Below, in pieces: positions 26,826-35,967 of a stretch of DNA of 57,922 nucleotides. The translations under genes and the position numbers were made by a program. A model generated the notes under the pieces. It saw only the letters and a program-made list of their open reading frames with translations. It was not told the origin of the DNA and searched no databases. The DNA is from Larkinella sp. C7. Its GTDB lineage: Bacteria; Bacteroidota; Bacteroidia; Cytophagales; Spirosomataceae. How positions within the stretch are numbered: position 1 is the stretch's first letter; each line of letters begins with the position of its first letter. Where the stretch lies: contig NZ_VBSL01000023.1 of the NCBI RefSeq assembly GCF_006149005.1, forward strand, positions 1-57,922. Reading direction: 5' to 3'.

Positions 26826-28206
26826 CCGGGGCCGCCAAGCCGTTAGCACGGTACAACTCAGTCTGATGGCCGGAATGCTCGCGCTGGTGTCGGCGTTGGT
26901 GGCCTGCGAAGAGCCGAAAGACATTGGTCTGGCACCACCCACGGCCATTGGCGTGCTGTATACCGACACACTGACCGTCAAAACGTCCACCATTCTGCTC
27001 GACTCGGTCGTCACCGACCGCAACAGCCGGTTGCTGGTGGGGCAATATACCGACCCGGTTTTTGGCAAAGTCGTTGCCAAAACGTTCGGGCAGTTGTATG
27101 TCGAAGGCGGCAGTTTCAAAACCGAAGGTGAAATCGTCTACGATTCCCTGCGCGTACTGGTCGGTTATTCGTATGTATACGGCGATACGACCCGGGCGCA
27201 GGAGATTATGGTTCACCGGCTGACGGAGGATCTGGATTCGACCAAACGGTACACCAATGCGTCGTCAGTCGCGTATGCCGCCGAACCGCTGGCCAAAATC
27301 AAGCTGACACCAACCGCCGTCGGAGGAGCCGGTTATGCCCGTCTGCCTGATGCACTGGGTCGTGAGTTGCTGGAGCTTTCCAAAGGTTCCGGCATCGTTC
27401 AGACCGATTTCCGGAAAGTGTTCAAAGGCATTGCCGTGGTTCCGGGTGCTACCAACACGACGGTTTTCGGGTTTTCCAACAACATGTTTATCGAGTTGTA
27501 TTACCACAAATCGGCGGATACAACCAAAGTACTGAGCATCGACTTTTTCACGACGGCGGGTTTGCCCTCCTTCAGTCAGGTCAAGGTTGATCGTTCGGGA
27601 ACGAAACTGGCGGGCTTGAGCCTCACGAAATCGCTGACAGGAGCCGATACGGGTGGTGAAATGTTTGTTCAAAGTGCCGCCGGTGTGACAACGAAAGTGA
27701 ATTTTCCGACCATTGAGAACCTGAAAAAAGAAAGTGGACGGATTGCCATCAACCGGGCTGAACTGAGCTTTTTCGTGAAAGGAAGCAGCCCCGGTGGTCC
27801 CGTTCCTTCGGTTATGACGCTGGCCCAGACCGATGCCAACAACCGACTTTTGTACACGCCGGAAGTCAGTACCGGCACCCGGTTGCTACACTTGCTCCAG
27901 ACCCAGTCGGGCACGTTTCAGACGGCCAATAAATGGTATTATCCGCAAATTGTCGGCTACAGCAGCCGTCAAAAGACTTACACGTTTGACGTTACGACGT
28001 ATTTGCAGGCCATTCTGGTGGGTTTTCAGGCCAACAACGGTTTAGCGTTGTTACCGGCCACCAACACCTCATTGGTTACGACCAGTCAAACGACGGGAGC
28101 GCCGAGTTTTCTGGCTCAACCTTACCTCAACAACCAGTTAAACGGAGCCATCTTAAACGCACCGATGAATGCTAAACTGGTGGTGTTTTATACGTACACG
28201 CCGTAA
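26782..28206 (+). CDS. DUF4270 family lipoprotein (start uncertain)
   Basis: About 474 residues if started at a TTG inside the end of the previous gene. The lipoprotein signal ends in LVSALVAC, followed by EEPKDIGLAPP, a typical DUF4270 start. Later features include VGQYTDPVFGKVVAKTF and the C-terminal AKLVVFYTYTP. Function is unknown; the protein is likely an outer-membrane lipoprotein. The only nearby ATG, at 26866, would leave a 13-residue signal without any basic residue. The TTG at 26782 gives a basic lead (RNWRANRGRQ) but overlaps the GT5-like gene by 44 nt. Confidence 0.82.
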   Translation: MLINTTTFIRNWRANRGRQAVSTVQLSLMAGMLALVSALVACEEPKDIGLAPPTAIGVLYTDTLTVKTSTILLDSVVTDRNSRLLVGQYTDPVFGKVVAKTFGQLYVEGGSFKTEGEIVYDSLRVLVGYSYVYGDTTRAQEIMVHRLTEDLDSTKRYTNASSVAYAAEPLAKIKLTPTAVGGAGYARLPDALGRELLELSKGSGIVQTDFRKVFKGIAVVPGATNTTVFGFSNNMFIELYYHKSADTTKVLSIDFFTTAGLPSFSQVKVDRSGTKLAGLSLTKSLTGADTGGEMFVQSAAGVTTKVNFPTIENLKKESGRIAINRAELSFFVKGSSPGGPVPSVMTLAQTDANNRLLYTPEVSTGTRLLHLLQTQSGTFQTANKWYYPQIVGYSSRQKTYTFDVTTYLQAILVGFQANNGLALLPATNTSLVTTSQTTGAPSFLAQPYLNNQLNGAILNAPMNAKLVVFYTYTP

Positions 28207-28225
28207 ACGTAGACGAAAAAAACAG

Positions 28226-28255
28226 AGCCAGCTTCTTTCAGGAGCTGGCTTTTTT
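28226..28255 (+). terminator. terminator after the DUF4270 gene
   Basis: AGCCAGCT (28226-28233) pairs with AGCTGGCT (28243-28250), followed by T-rich sequence. It lies 20 nt after the stop codon. The stretch from here to glmS holds no gene. Confidence 0.85.
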
Positions 28256-28414
28256 GTTTCTGTACTTTCCGGTTATAAATCGCGTTAATCAGCGGTTTTA
28301 TGGGTATCTTTCCCAGAAAGAAGGGCGGTTTTGTCAACAATTTAGGAATGGAAGATCACTTTCTTAAATATTTTAAAAAGTAGTTTGTACAACACCATTT
28401 AAATTTTAAAGCCT

Positions 28415-30268
28415 ATGTGTGGAATTGTCGCCTACGTCGGTCATCGCGATGCGGCTCCGTTGGTTCTGAAAGGTTTGAAACGACTGGAATACCGGGGATA
28501 TGACAGTGCTGGAATCGCCCTGCTCGACGTTGAATCGCCCGGATCGTCGGGATTGAAGGTATACAAGAAAAAAGGAAAAGTGGTTGATCTGGAGCACGAA
28601 CTGGCGGGCAAGGCGTTGCATGCCAAAATCGGGATCGGACACACCCGCTGGGCCACCCACGGGGCACCGAACGACGTGAATGCCCACCCGCACGAGTCGC
28701 ACGACCGGAAGCTGGCGATTATCCACAACGGGATTATTGAAAATTACGCGACAATCAGGCAAAACCTGATTCGGAAAGGCCACATTTTTCGCTCCGAAAC
28801 GGATTCGGAAGTGCTGATTCAGTTCATTGAAGACATTCGGAAAGAAACCGGTTCGTCGCTGGAGGAAGCCGTCCGGCAGGCCTTGCTGGAAGTGGTAGGG
28901 GCCTACGCCATCGTCATCATTTCGGAAGAGGACCCAACGCAACTCATTGCCGCCCGGAAAGGCAGTCCGCTGGTGATTGGAGTAGGGGAGAGCGAGTATT
29001 TTTTTGCGTCGGATGCCACGCCGATCATTGAATACACCAAAGATGTCATCTACCTGAACGATCTCGAAATTGCTGTCGTTCGCGCCGGGGAACTGAAGGT
29101 GATCAACCTCGACAACACGCAGACGACGCCGTACATTCAGAAGGTGGAAATGGAACTGGAAGCCATCGAAAAAGGCGGTTTTGAGCATTTCATGCTGAAA
29201 GAGATCTTCGAGCAGCCCCGTTCCATTGCCGACAGCATGCGCGGTCGGGTGCGGGCCGACGACGGGCATCTGCAACTCGGCGGTTTGCGCGATTACCTGG
29301 ATCAACTGGCGGCTTCGAAGCGAATTGTGATTGTCGGCTGCGGAACGTCCTGGCATGCCGGACTGGTGGCTGAGTATATTTTTGAAGAACTGGCCCGCAT
29401 TCCGGTCGAGGTGGAATACGCGTCGGAGTTTCGCTACCGCAACCCGATCATCGCCGAACGGGATATTGTGATTGCGATTTCGCAGTCGGGCGAGACGGCG
29501 GATACGCTGGCGGCCATCGAACTGGCGAAGTCGAAAGGAGCGACCATTTTTGGCGTTTGCAACGTGGTAGGGTCGTCCATTGCACGGGCTACGCACGCGG
29601 GGGCCTACACCCACGCCGGACCGGAAATCGGGGTGGCCAGCACGAAGGCGTTCACGGCCCAGGTAACGGTTTTGACGCTTATGGCCATTGCTGCGGCTCA
29701 AAAGAAAGGCACGATTTCGGAAACGCTTTTCCGCCAGTTGCTGGCCGAACTGGAGCGCATTCCCGCGCTGGTCGACAAGGTGCTGCAAAACGCTGAGAAG
29801 GTGAAGGAAATCGCGTATATTTTCACGTATGCCAAGAATTTCATTTACCTGGGTCGGGGGCTGAATTTCCCCGTGGCACTGGAAGGGGCGCTAAAACTGA
29901 AAGAAATCTCGTACATCCACGCCGAAGGTTATCCGGCCGCCGAAATGAAACACGGCCCGATTGCGCTCATCGACGAGGACATGCCGGTGGTGGTGATTGC
30001 GACCAAGGACAGTTCCTACGAGAAAGTCGTCTCGAACATTCAGGAAGTGAAAGCCCGCAAGGGCCGCGTGATTGCCGTGGTAACCGAGGGCGATACGCAA
30101 ATTCGGGAGATGGTCGATTTTGTCATCGAAATTCCGAACGTTCACGACATCCTGATGCCGCTGGTTTCGGTGATCCCGTTGCAACTGCTGTCGTATTACA
30201 TCGCCGTGATGCGGGGCCGCAACGTCGACCAGCCGCGCAATCTGGCGAAGTCGGTGACGGTGGAGTAA
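28415..30268 (+). CDS. glmS: glutamine-fructose-6-phosphate aminotransferase (isomerizing)
   Basis: 617 residues. The start MCGIVAYVGH provides the catalytic Cys2 of the glutaminase domain. GHTRWATHG and HNGIIENY follow. Two SIS domains hold GCGTSWHAGL, SQSGETADT and LGRGLNFPVALEGALKLKEISY. It makes glucosamine-6-phosphate for peptidoglycan and lipopolysaccharide. It stands as its own unit between two terminators. No glmS ribozyme is expected in this phylum and none is seen. Confidence 0.97.
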   Translation: MCGIVAYVGHRDAAPLVLKGLKRLEYRGYDSAGIALLDVESPGSSGLKVYKKKGKVVDLEHELAGKALHAKIGIGHTRWATHGAPNDVNAHPHESHDRKLAIIHNGIIENYATIRQNLIRKGHIFRSETDSEVLIQFIEDIRKETGSSLEEAVRQALLEVVGAYAIVIISEEDPTQLIAARKGSPLVIGVGESEYFFASDATPIIEYTKDVIYLNDLEIAVVRAGELKVINLDNTQTTPYIQKVEMELEAIEKGGFEHFMLKEIFEQPRSIADSMRGRVRADDGHLQLGGLRDYLDQLAASKRIVIVGCGTSWHAGLVAEYIFEELARIPVEVEYASEFRYRNPIIAERDIVIAISQSGETADTLAAIELAKSKGATIFGVCNVVGSSIARATHAGAYTHAGPEIGVASTKAFTAQVTVLTLMAIAAAQKKGTISETLFRQLLAELERIPALVDKVLQNAEKVKEIAYIFTYAKNFIYLGRGLNFPVALEGALKLKEISYIHAEGYPAAEMKHGPIALIDEDMPVVVIATKDSSYEKVVSNIQEVKARKGRVIAVVTEGDTQIREMVDFVIEIPNVHDILMPLVSVIPLQLLSYYIAVMRGRNVDQPRNLAKSVTVE

Positions 30269-30288
30269 CAAAAACACGAAAAAGCAGG

Positions 30289-30325
30289 GTCCGATACGGT
30301 TTTCAAAACCGTATCGGACTTTTTT
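30289..30325 (+). terminator. strong terminator after glmS
   Basis: 30289-30303 and 30305-30319 are perfect 15-nt complements (GTCCGATACGG...), followed by six T residues. With only one base between the arms, the inner A-T pairs must open to form the loop. A near-ideal intrinsic terminator. Confidence 0.92.
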
Positions 30326-30390
30326 ATTTACCATTCGATGAATTTGATTGCTAACTTGCAGCCCGATTTGCATAAAATCCCCCAATTCGT

Positions 30391-30762
30391 ATGTCAACGA
30401 AAAAAATCATATTCTCCCCCGATGCACCCGCGCCCATTGGTCCTTACAACCAGGCGGTTATGGTGAACGAAACGCTCTATGTTTCCGGCCAGATTGCCCT
30501 CGATGTCGCTTCGTCCGGTGATATCCAGGCCGAAACCCGCAAGGTGATGGAAAACATCGGTGCGATTTTGAAGGTAGCCGAACTCACGTTCGAGAACGTC
30601 GTGAAGGCCACCATCTTTGTCAAGGACCTCAACAACTTCGGGGCCATCAACGAGGTATACGGCAGCTTTTTTACGACCGATCCACCCGCCCGTGAGACGG
30701 TGGAAGTGGCGCGTTTGCCAAAAGATGTCAATGTAGAAATATCCGTCATTGCAGTTAAATAA
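30391..30762 (+). CDS. RidA family enamine/imine deaminase
   Basis: 123 residues, normal for the family. PAPIGPYNQAVMVNETLYVSGQIA, the ATIFVKDLNNFGAINEVYG region and PARETVEVARLPKDVNVEI with the conserved Arg are hallmarks. RidA hydrolyses reactive 2-aminoacrylate and related imines made by PLP enzymes, in the cytosol, as a trimer. It lies between glmS and gltX as a single gene. Confidence 0.93.
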   Translation: MSTKKIIFSPDAPAPIGPYNQAVMVNETLYVSGQIALDVASSGDIQAETRKVMENIGAILKVAELTFENVVKATIFVKDLNNFGAINEVYGSFFTTDPPARETVEVARLPKDVNVEISVIAVK

Positions 30763-30880
30763 GTACCATAACTATTTCGCAGACGGGGCCGCCCGTGCGG
30801 TTAAGCGGAGGAAAAAAGAGGTTAGCAGAGTTTGACTACCGACTTTTGCCGACCCATCTGGTGAAAAAGTCTTTCTAAAA

Positions 30881-32413
30881 ATGCCTGAATCAACTGAAAT
30901 ACGCGTTCGTTTTGCGCCCAGCCCAACCGGGCCGCTTCACATTGGGGGTGTGCGAACTGCCCTGTATAATTACCTGTTTGCCCGCAAACATGGCGGCAAA
31001 ATGCTGCTCCGCATCGAGGACACGGACCAAAACCGCTTTGTCCCCGGTGCCGAAGAATACATTGTCGAAGCCCTGAAATGGGTCGGTATTGAAATTGATG
31101 AAGGATTAACCGCTGGTGGTCCTCATGCGCCCTATCGCCAGTCGGAGCGCAAAGCCATTTACCGTGAATACGCCGAACGACTCGTGTCGGAAGGCAAAGC
31201 CTATTATGCCTTCGACACATCCGAAGAACTGGATGCGATGCGCAAACGGATGGAAGAAGCCAACGCCCCGGCGGCTCAGTACAATTCCATCACGCGGCTT
31301 CAGATGAAAAACTCCCTGACGCTCAAACCGGAGGAAGTCACCGCCTTGATGGAATCGGGCAGTCCGTACGTGATCCGGCTGAAAGTGCCGCGCAAGGAAG
31401 ATGTTCGACTGAACGACCTGATTCGGGGCTGGGTGGTGGTGCATTCGTCGCAGATCGATGACAAAGTATTGCTGAAATCGGATGGCATGCCGACCTATCA
31501 CCTCGCCAACATCGTAGACGATCATTTAATGGGCATTACGCACGTCATTCGGGGCGAAGAGTGGTTGCCGTCGGCTCCGCTGCACGTGCTGTTGTACCGG
31601 TTTTTAGGCTGGGAAAGTACGATGCCGCAGTTTGCCCACCTGCCGCTTTTGCTGAAGCCCGACGGCAATGGCAAACTCAGTAAGCGGGACGCCGATCTGG
31701 GCGGTTTTCCGGTTTTCCCGCTTGAGTGGAAAGATCCGTTTTCCGATACTGTCGCCCGTGGTTTCCGCGAAGACGGGTATTTGCCCGAAGCCCTGGTCAA
31801 TTTTCTGGCGTTTCTGGGCTGGAATCCCGGCACGGAGCAGGAAATGTTTACGATGGACGAACTGATTCAGGCTTTCAGTCTGGAGCAGATCAACAAAGCC
31901 GGGGCGCGGTTCGATATTCAGAAAGCGAAGTGGTTCAACCACGAATATCTGCGGCAGCAACCGAACGAGGAACTGGCCGAAGCCATTGTAACTCATGCGG
32001 CCGCCGACGGGATTGACTGTACACCGGAGAAAGCGGCCAAAATAGCGGGTTTGTTGAAAGAACGCGTCAACTTTGCCCGTGAGATTTATGCCGAGTCGGC
32101 GATCTTTTTCCGGGAACCGCAGCAGTACGATCCGGCCATTGTCGCGGCCAAATGGAACGATGAAGCGGTTCGGGCTTTGACCGCATTGAAAGATGCATTA
32201 ACTTCGGTTGAGGAACCGCTGACGGTTGATCTGGCGAAAACTACGCTGGCGGCTGCAACAGCCGCAGCCGGTGTTAAACAGGGCAAAATCATGCAGGCAC
32301 TCCGGCTGGCCATCACCGGCGTCGGAGCCGGACCGGACCTGATGATGACGCTGGAAATTATCGGCAAACAGGACGCGATTGACCGGTTGCAGAAAGCCTT
32401 AACAGAGTTATGA
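30881..32413 (+). CDS. gltX: glutamyl-tRNA synthetase
   Basis: 510 residues. FAPSPTGPLHIGGVRTALYN carries the HIGH-type motif (20-23), and KLSKR at 265-269 is the KMSKS motif. LLRIEDTD, VNFLAFLGWNPG and the C-terminal anticodon-binding helices match the class I enzyme. It charges tRNA-Glu. Its stop codon is the first base group of an imperfect palindrome. Confidence 0.96.
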   Translation: MPESTEIRVRFAPSPTGPLHIGGVRTALYNYLFARKHGGKMLLRIEDTDQNRFVPGAEEYIVEALKWVGIEIDEGLTAGGPHAPYRQSERKAIYREYAERLVSEGKAYYAFDTSEELDAMRKRMEEANAPAAQYNSITRLQMKNSLTLKPEEVTALMESGSPYVIRLKVPRKEDVRLNDLIRGWVVVHSSQIDDKVLLKSDGMPTYHLANIVDDHLMGITHVIRGEEWLPSAPLHVLLYRFLGWESTMPQFAHLPLLLKPDGNGKLSKRDADLGGFPVFPLEWKDPFSDTVARGFREDGYLPEALVNFLAFLGWNPGTEQEMFTMDELIQAFSLEQINKAGARFDIQKAKWFNHEYLRQQPNEELAEAIVTHAAADGIDCTPEKAAKIAGLLKERVNFAREIYAESAIFFREPQQYDPAIVAAKWNDEAVRALTALKDALTSVEEPLTVDLAKTTLAAATAAAGVKQGKIMQALRLAITGVGAGPDLMMTLEIIGKQDAIDRLQKALTEL

Positions 32414-32503
32414 ATTATGAGTTAAGAGTTATGAGTTGGCTGACGCGTTCGGTCCATCTCTTCACTTTTAACTCTTCATTCTTAACTCATAACTCTTAAT
32501 TCC
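32411..32503. repeat. imperfect inverted repeat after gltX
   Basis: GAATTATGAGTTAAGAGTT-type sequence from about 32412 pairs with AACTCATAACTCTTAATTC ending at 32502, with a few mismatches. The left arm has no C until 32440. It joins the gltX stop codon almost directly to the next small gene. Confidence 0.65.
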
Positions 32504-32506
32504 CAA

Positions 32507-32749
32507 ATGGCGAAGAAAGTCACGAAACCCGAAGACCAGCCGAACGAAAAACCGCGGGTTCACAAAGAACTGGAAGGTTTTGACATCAAGATCAATACGT
32601 TCGGCGAGATTACGAACAGCTACGATATTGACAAGATCAACGCGTTTCTGAACAAAACCGTCGATGATAAAAAACTCCGGAACCGGAAAGACCTGAAAGA
32701 CGGTGAGAAGGGCGACGGGGAGGAGTATGAAAATGGAGAGGAGGAATAG
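32507..32749 (+). CDS. small conserved charged protein, unknown function
   Basis: 80 residues. The core KPRVHKELEGFDIKINTFGE followed by SYDIDKINAFLNKTVDDKKL resembles a family I associate with Bacteroidota genomes; the tail is very acidic (DGEEYENGEEE). No signal peptide or membrane helix. Function unknown. It lies between gltX and the AIM24-like gene on the same strand. Confidence 0.7.
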   Translation: MAKKVTKPEDQPNEKPRVHKELEGFDIKINTFGEITNSYDIDKINAFLNKTVDDKKLRNRKDLKDGEKGDGEEYENGEEE

Positions 32750-32807
32750 GTACGTACAGCAGTCCAGGTACAATCCGTAATTTTTAATCTGTAATTCATA
32801 GATTTTC

Positions 32808-33587
32808 ATGCGTTCTCACGAAATCGACTACAAGATCATCGGCGAAGACATTCAGGTCGTTGAAATTGAACTGGACCCGAACGAAACCGTCATTGCCGAA
32901 GCCGGTGCCATGTTATTCATGGAAGACGGTATTCAGTTTGAAACCAAAATGGGCGACGGCTCGCAGGCTACCCAAAGCATCATGGGCAAGCTGTTTCAGG
33001 CCGGTTCGCGGTTGCTGACGGGTGAGTCCCTGTTTATGACGCACTTCACCAACCGCGGCTACGGCAAGCGGAAAGTGGCGTTTGCGGCTCCGTATCCAGG
33101 AACGGTGATGCCGATCGATCTGGCCAAAATTTATGGCAATCAATTGATTGTTCAGAAAGACGCTTTTTTGTGTGCCGCCATGGGAACCCAGATTGCGATT
33201 CACTTCAACCAGCGGATCGGAACGGGTTTGTTCGGCGGAGAAGGGTTCATTCTCCAACGCATTCAGGGCGACGGCATGGCCTTCATTCACGCCGGGGGCG
33301 TGGTGATGGAGCGGCAGCTGAACAACGAAACGTTGCGGGTCGATACGGGCTGCGTGGTCGGTTTCGAACCTTCCATCAGCTTCGATATTCAGCGTTCCGG
33401 CGGGTTGAAGTCCATGATTTTTGGCGGAGAAGGCATTTTCCTGGCCACCTTACGCGGAACCGGAAAAGTCTGGATTCAGTCGATGCCGATCTCCAAGCTG
33501 GTGGATCGATTGTCGGCCGGGGGCGGACAGGCTAACAAAGAAGGAGGTTCGGTGTTGGGCGGTTTAGGAAAATTGTTTGAGGATTAA
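32808..33587 (+). CDS. AIM24 / TIGR00266 family protein
   Basis: 259 residues. [29 protein letters not shown] is the typical start. [34 protein letters not shown] and [30 protein letters not shown] are strong family markers. It is a trimeric beta-prism fold protein of unknown function; the yeast relative is mitochondrial. The last residues, including [12 protein letters not shown], are glycine-rich. No signal peptide. Confidence 0.92.
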   Translation: MRSHEIDYKIIGEDIQVVEIELDPNETVIAEAGAMLFMEDGIQFETKMGDGSQATQSIMGKLFQAGSRLLTGESLFMTHFTNRGYGKRKVAFAAPYPGTVMPIDLAKIYGNQLIVQKDAFLCAAMGTQIAIHFNQRIGTGLFGGEGFILQRIQGDGMAFIHAGGVVMERQLNNETLRVDTGCVVGFEPSISFDIQRSGGLKSMIFGGEGIFLATLRGTGKVWIQSMPISKLVDRLSAGGGQANKEGGSVLGGLGKLFED

Positions 33588-33589
33588 TC

Positions 33590-33864
33590 GTGCCGAAACT
33601 GGCGATTTACAAAGCATTGGTATTCTTTCTGTATGCCTATGATTTGTCGGAACGAACGCACGTCATGTCTCCAATACAAAAAGTCGTAAAGGCAAATCCG
33701 CCAGGATCTGGCTGGATACGCTGGAGGTGTTCGAGCAGGGAAGTTTAACGTCTAAGGAAATTAATACGGCAGTAAAGTTGTTGGAAAAATATGGCTCTCA
33801 GATTGCAAAAAGAATTACAGAATTTGCAACAGAAGGTAAGATAAATGTTTTGCATCTATCATGA
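33590..33864 (+). pseudogene. DUF4160 protein gene with a one-base frameshift
   Basis: From the GTG at 33590 the frame reads VPKLAIYKALVFFLYAYDLS and then HV. After 33664 homology moves to another frame, SNTKSRKGKSARIWLDTLEV and then VFEQG, and continues to the TGA at 33862. Adding one C after 33664 would restore HVHVSNTKSR, the expected DUF4160 sequence. The downstream DUF2442 gene overlaps its stop (ATGA). DUF4160 and DUF2442 are commonly adjacent and have been thought toxin-antitoxin-like. This copy is either broken or carries a sequencing error. Confidence 0.82.
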
Positions 33865-34154
33865 AAACGGAAGGTTTTAAGACAGAACAGCCAATCATTG
33901 ATCGAATCTCGTTTCGTAAACAAGGTTATTTATCGTTGTTTTTGGAGGACGGGCGGATTTTGTATGTGCCATTGAGCCGATTCACGTCAATCGCCCGTTT
34001 GAATGGTCACCAACGAAAACAGTATCACATTGCCGATGGAACTGTCCTTATGTTTGCGGATGACGATAATGTGTATCCTATTCAGGAGTTTATAGGAACC
34101 AATACATCCCAGCCCGACCATTTAGTAAGCTACAAGGCAGTCTTGGCCGCTTAA
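33861..34154 (+). CDS. DUF2442 domain protein
   Basis: 97 residues. The sequence RISFRKQGYLSLFLEDGRILYVPLSRFTSIARL matches the DUF2442 fold, and HIADGTVLMFADDDNVYPIQEFI ends it. It probably binds a partner or DNA; function is unproven. It overlaps the frameshifted DUF4160 gene by 4 nt, the usual two-gene layout. The codon use and base composition are more AT-rich than the flanking genes, which suggests acquisition. Confidence 0.8.
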   Translation: MKTEGFKTEQPIIDRISFRKQGYLSLFLEDGRILYVPLSRFTSIARLNGHQRKQYHIADGTVLMFADDDNVYPIQEFIGTNTSQPDHLVSYKAVLAA

Positions 34155-34192
34155 ATTTTAGAAGGAGTTAAATAGCATATCGAGATATAGAG

Positions 34193-34483
34193 ATGGAAAT
34201 CATTTGTGTAAACGAGAATTTCCCGGCTCCGGTGCTGGCTTTTTATGCGGAGTTTGGAGTCAAAACGCCCAAGGAAGATCAGATGTATACGGTTCGGATG
34301 GTGAAACGCCATACCAACGGTGAAACCGGCGTGCTGCTGGGCGAGATCCAGAATCCGGATGTGCCGGTGCGTCACCCGGTTTTGGGCGAAGTCTGGTTTG
34401 AACCGACTTTCAACATCAACCGGTTCCGAACGCTGCTCGGTCAGCCTGTGCGACAGGAAGAACTGGAAATGATCAATTCGTAA
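34193..34483 (+). CDS. small conserved protein, unknown function
   Basis: 96 residues. ICVNENFPAPVLAFYAEFGVKTPKEDQ and GVLLGEIQNPDVPV followed by EVWFEPTFNINRFRTLLGQP suggest a compact beta-rich fold. I do not recognise the family. No signal or membrane segment. It sits 38 nt after DUF2442 and is followed by a perfect terminator. Confidence 0.65.
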   Translation: MEIICVNENFPAPVLAFYAEFGVKTPKEDQMYTVRMVKRHTNGETGVLLGEIQNPDVPVRHPVLGEVWFEPTFNINRFRTLLGQPVRQEELEMINS

Positions 34484-34505
34484 CGAACCTGTAAGGTGTT
34501 TGTTC

Positions 34506-34532
34506 GCCCGGCACGAAAACGCCGGGCTTTTT
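34506..34532 (+). terminator. terminator before gldD
   Basis: GCCCGGC (34506-34512) pairs perfectly with GCCGGGC (34521-34527), followed by TTTTT. It lies 22 nt after the previous stop codon and 33 nt before the gldD start. Confidence 0.88.
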
Positions 34533-34564
34533 CGTTTCCTTTCTGGTGTAACATCTCATGGCCT

Positions 34565-35155
34565 GTGACAAAATCAGTTTTCGTTTTTCTGGCGGTTCTG
34601 CTGGCGGCTTGCGGCAGTCGCGATGCCGACAATTATGTTCCGAAACCCAAAGGCTATAACCGCATCGATCTGCCATCGCATCAGTATCAGACGCTGAAAG
34701 AAGCCCATCCGTATACGTTCGAATATTCCAGACAGGCCCGGATTTTGCCCGATACGTTTCGGGGGGCCCAGCCCCACTGGATTTTTATCCATTACCCGGC
34801 TTTCAAAGCGAGCGTTCAGTTGACGTATCATCCGGTGTTGCACAACGAAAAGCGGCTGGCCGGCATGATTGGCGATTCCTATAAACTGGCCGCCATGCAC
34901 AACGAAAAAGCCTACGCTTTTAAAGAAGAGTTGATTCAGCTTCCGGGCGGTTTAAAGGCGGATGTGCTCTCTATAACGGGTGAAGTGCCCAGCCAACTGC
35001 AGTTTTTTACGACCGATACGACCACCCATTTCCTGCGGGGAGCGGTTTATTTCAACGTTGCTACCCGCAATGATTCGCTGGCACCGGTGATCGACTACCT
35101 GCGGAAAGATGTGTTGCATTTGCTCAAAACCCTGCGGTGGAAGTCCGGAAGTTAG
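34565..35155 (+). CDS. gldD: gliding motility lipoprotein GldD
   Basis: 196 residues. The signal ends in LLAAC, a lipobox. DNYVPKPKGYNRIDLPSHQYQ is the hallmark GldD start, and PHWIFIHYPAFKASVQLTYHP followed by FYFNVATRNDSLAPVIDYLR-like text completes it. GldD is needed for gliding and for the type IX secretion machinery in Flavobacterium; its exact role is unknown. The start is a GTG at 34565, directly before the signal peptide; a longer frame from 34496 crosses the terminator and is rejected. Confidence 0.9.
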   Translation: MTKSVFVFLAVLLAACGSRDADNYVPKPKGYNRIDLPSHQYQTLKEAHPYTFEYSRQARILPDTFRGAQPHWIFIHYPAFKASVQLTYHPVLHNEKRLAGMIGDSYKLAAMHNEKAYAFKEELIQLPGGLKADVLSITGEVPSQLQFFTTDTTTHFLRGAVYFNVATRNDSLAPVIDYLRKDVLHLLKTLRWKSGS

Positions 35156-35188
35156 AACCAGATGGGCTGATCCGGCGTTAGAGAACGT

Positions 35189-35220
35189 ATTGCAAATACT
35201 TCCGGTATTTTGTATCTTTA
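35189..35220 (+). promoter_or_regulatory. candidate promoter for the 35293 gene
   Basis: ATTG (35189-35192), a 20-nt spacer and TATCTTTA (35213-35220) approach the Bacteroidota consensus. The ATG follows after 72 nt. Confidence 0.5.
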
Positions 35221-35292
35221 TAGGCCTTTTCGGGTAGTAAACCCTTGACATTCACGAATTCCGGCGAATGGGTCGCCTGAGGACAATACGCT

Positions 35293-35967
35293 ATGAGACG
35301 CACAAAATTTAATCCGAATCAATTTCAGATCGACTTTCTGGCTGCGTTTCGGCGTATGCTCGTCAGTCTGGGGGATTCACAAAGCTCGCCCGTCAACGAA
35401 ACGATTTTCGTCAAACTGAGCGATCAGTGGGAAAATAACCGTCAACTCCCGGCTGACCTGCTGTTTCAGAAAAGCCCGGTTGAAGCGGTGGTTTATCGGT
35501 TGTCGAAATCCGACGACCGCTTACAATTTCCCGAAGAGGTCATCGCGGGCGATTTGCGGGGCATTCCCGGCCTGACCGGTTTTGCGGCCAAATTCCGCGA
35601 GCAGGGCTGGGTGATTCTGCCGAACGAACTGTCGGGGGCCTACAAGCAGCTTTATCTGCATATTCTGACGGCCGCCCTCGGTCTGGAGCATTTGCATACC
35701 AACCGCAACGAACTGCTGGCCGAAGCCGAGCGCGTGGCACTGGCGGCTTTATTGCCCGAAACCGAAATCCGGAGTTTCTTCGGCGTGCGGCTGTCCCGCT
35801 TCCCCGATAGCTTCCGCATGGATGTTTCCAACTATTTCAACCTGCCGTTTGAGCTTGTGCTGAAGCGGGCACACCAACTGGAAATTATTTCCGATACGGT
35901 CCTGGAAAGTGCCAAGAGCGATGCCCTTCGGCCAGCGCGCCGGACGACGGTGAAAAAAGTAGCCTGA
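35293..35967 (+). CDS. hypothetical protein with a possible degenerate ImmA/IrrE-like fold
   Basis: 224 residues, soluble, no signal peptide. The second half reads NELLAEAERVALAALLPETEIRSFFGV and SNYFNLPFELVLKRAHQLEII. This resembles the end of ImmA/IrrE peptidases (E..A..FA..LLMP.......F.V....+..RL..L.II). The zinc motif HExxH expected about 15 residues earlier is replaced by LYLHILTAALGLEHLH, so catalysis would be lost. The family call is tentative. A single gene with its own promoter. Confidence 0.6.
   Translation: MRRTKFNPNQFQIDFLAAFRRMLVSLGDSQSSPVNETIFVKLSDQWENNRQLPADLLFQKSPVEAVVYRLSKSDDRLQFPEEVIAGDLRGIPGLTGFAAKFREQGWVILPNELSGAYKQLYLHILTAALGLEHLHTNRNELLAEAERVALAALLPETEIRSFFGVRLSRFPDSFRMDVSNYFNLPFELVLKRAHQLEIISDTVLESAKSDALRPARRTTVKKVA

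Noticed and set aside
28207-28414. glmS ribozyme upstream of glmS
   Set aside because: The gap is short, holds a terminator, and no conserved ribozyme core is visible.
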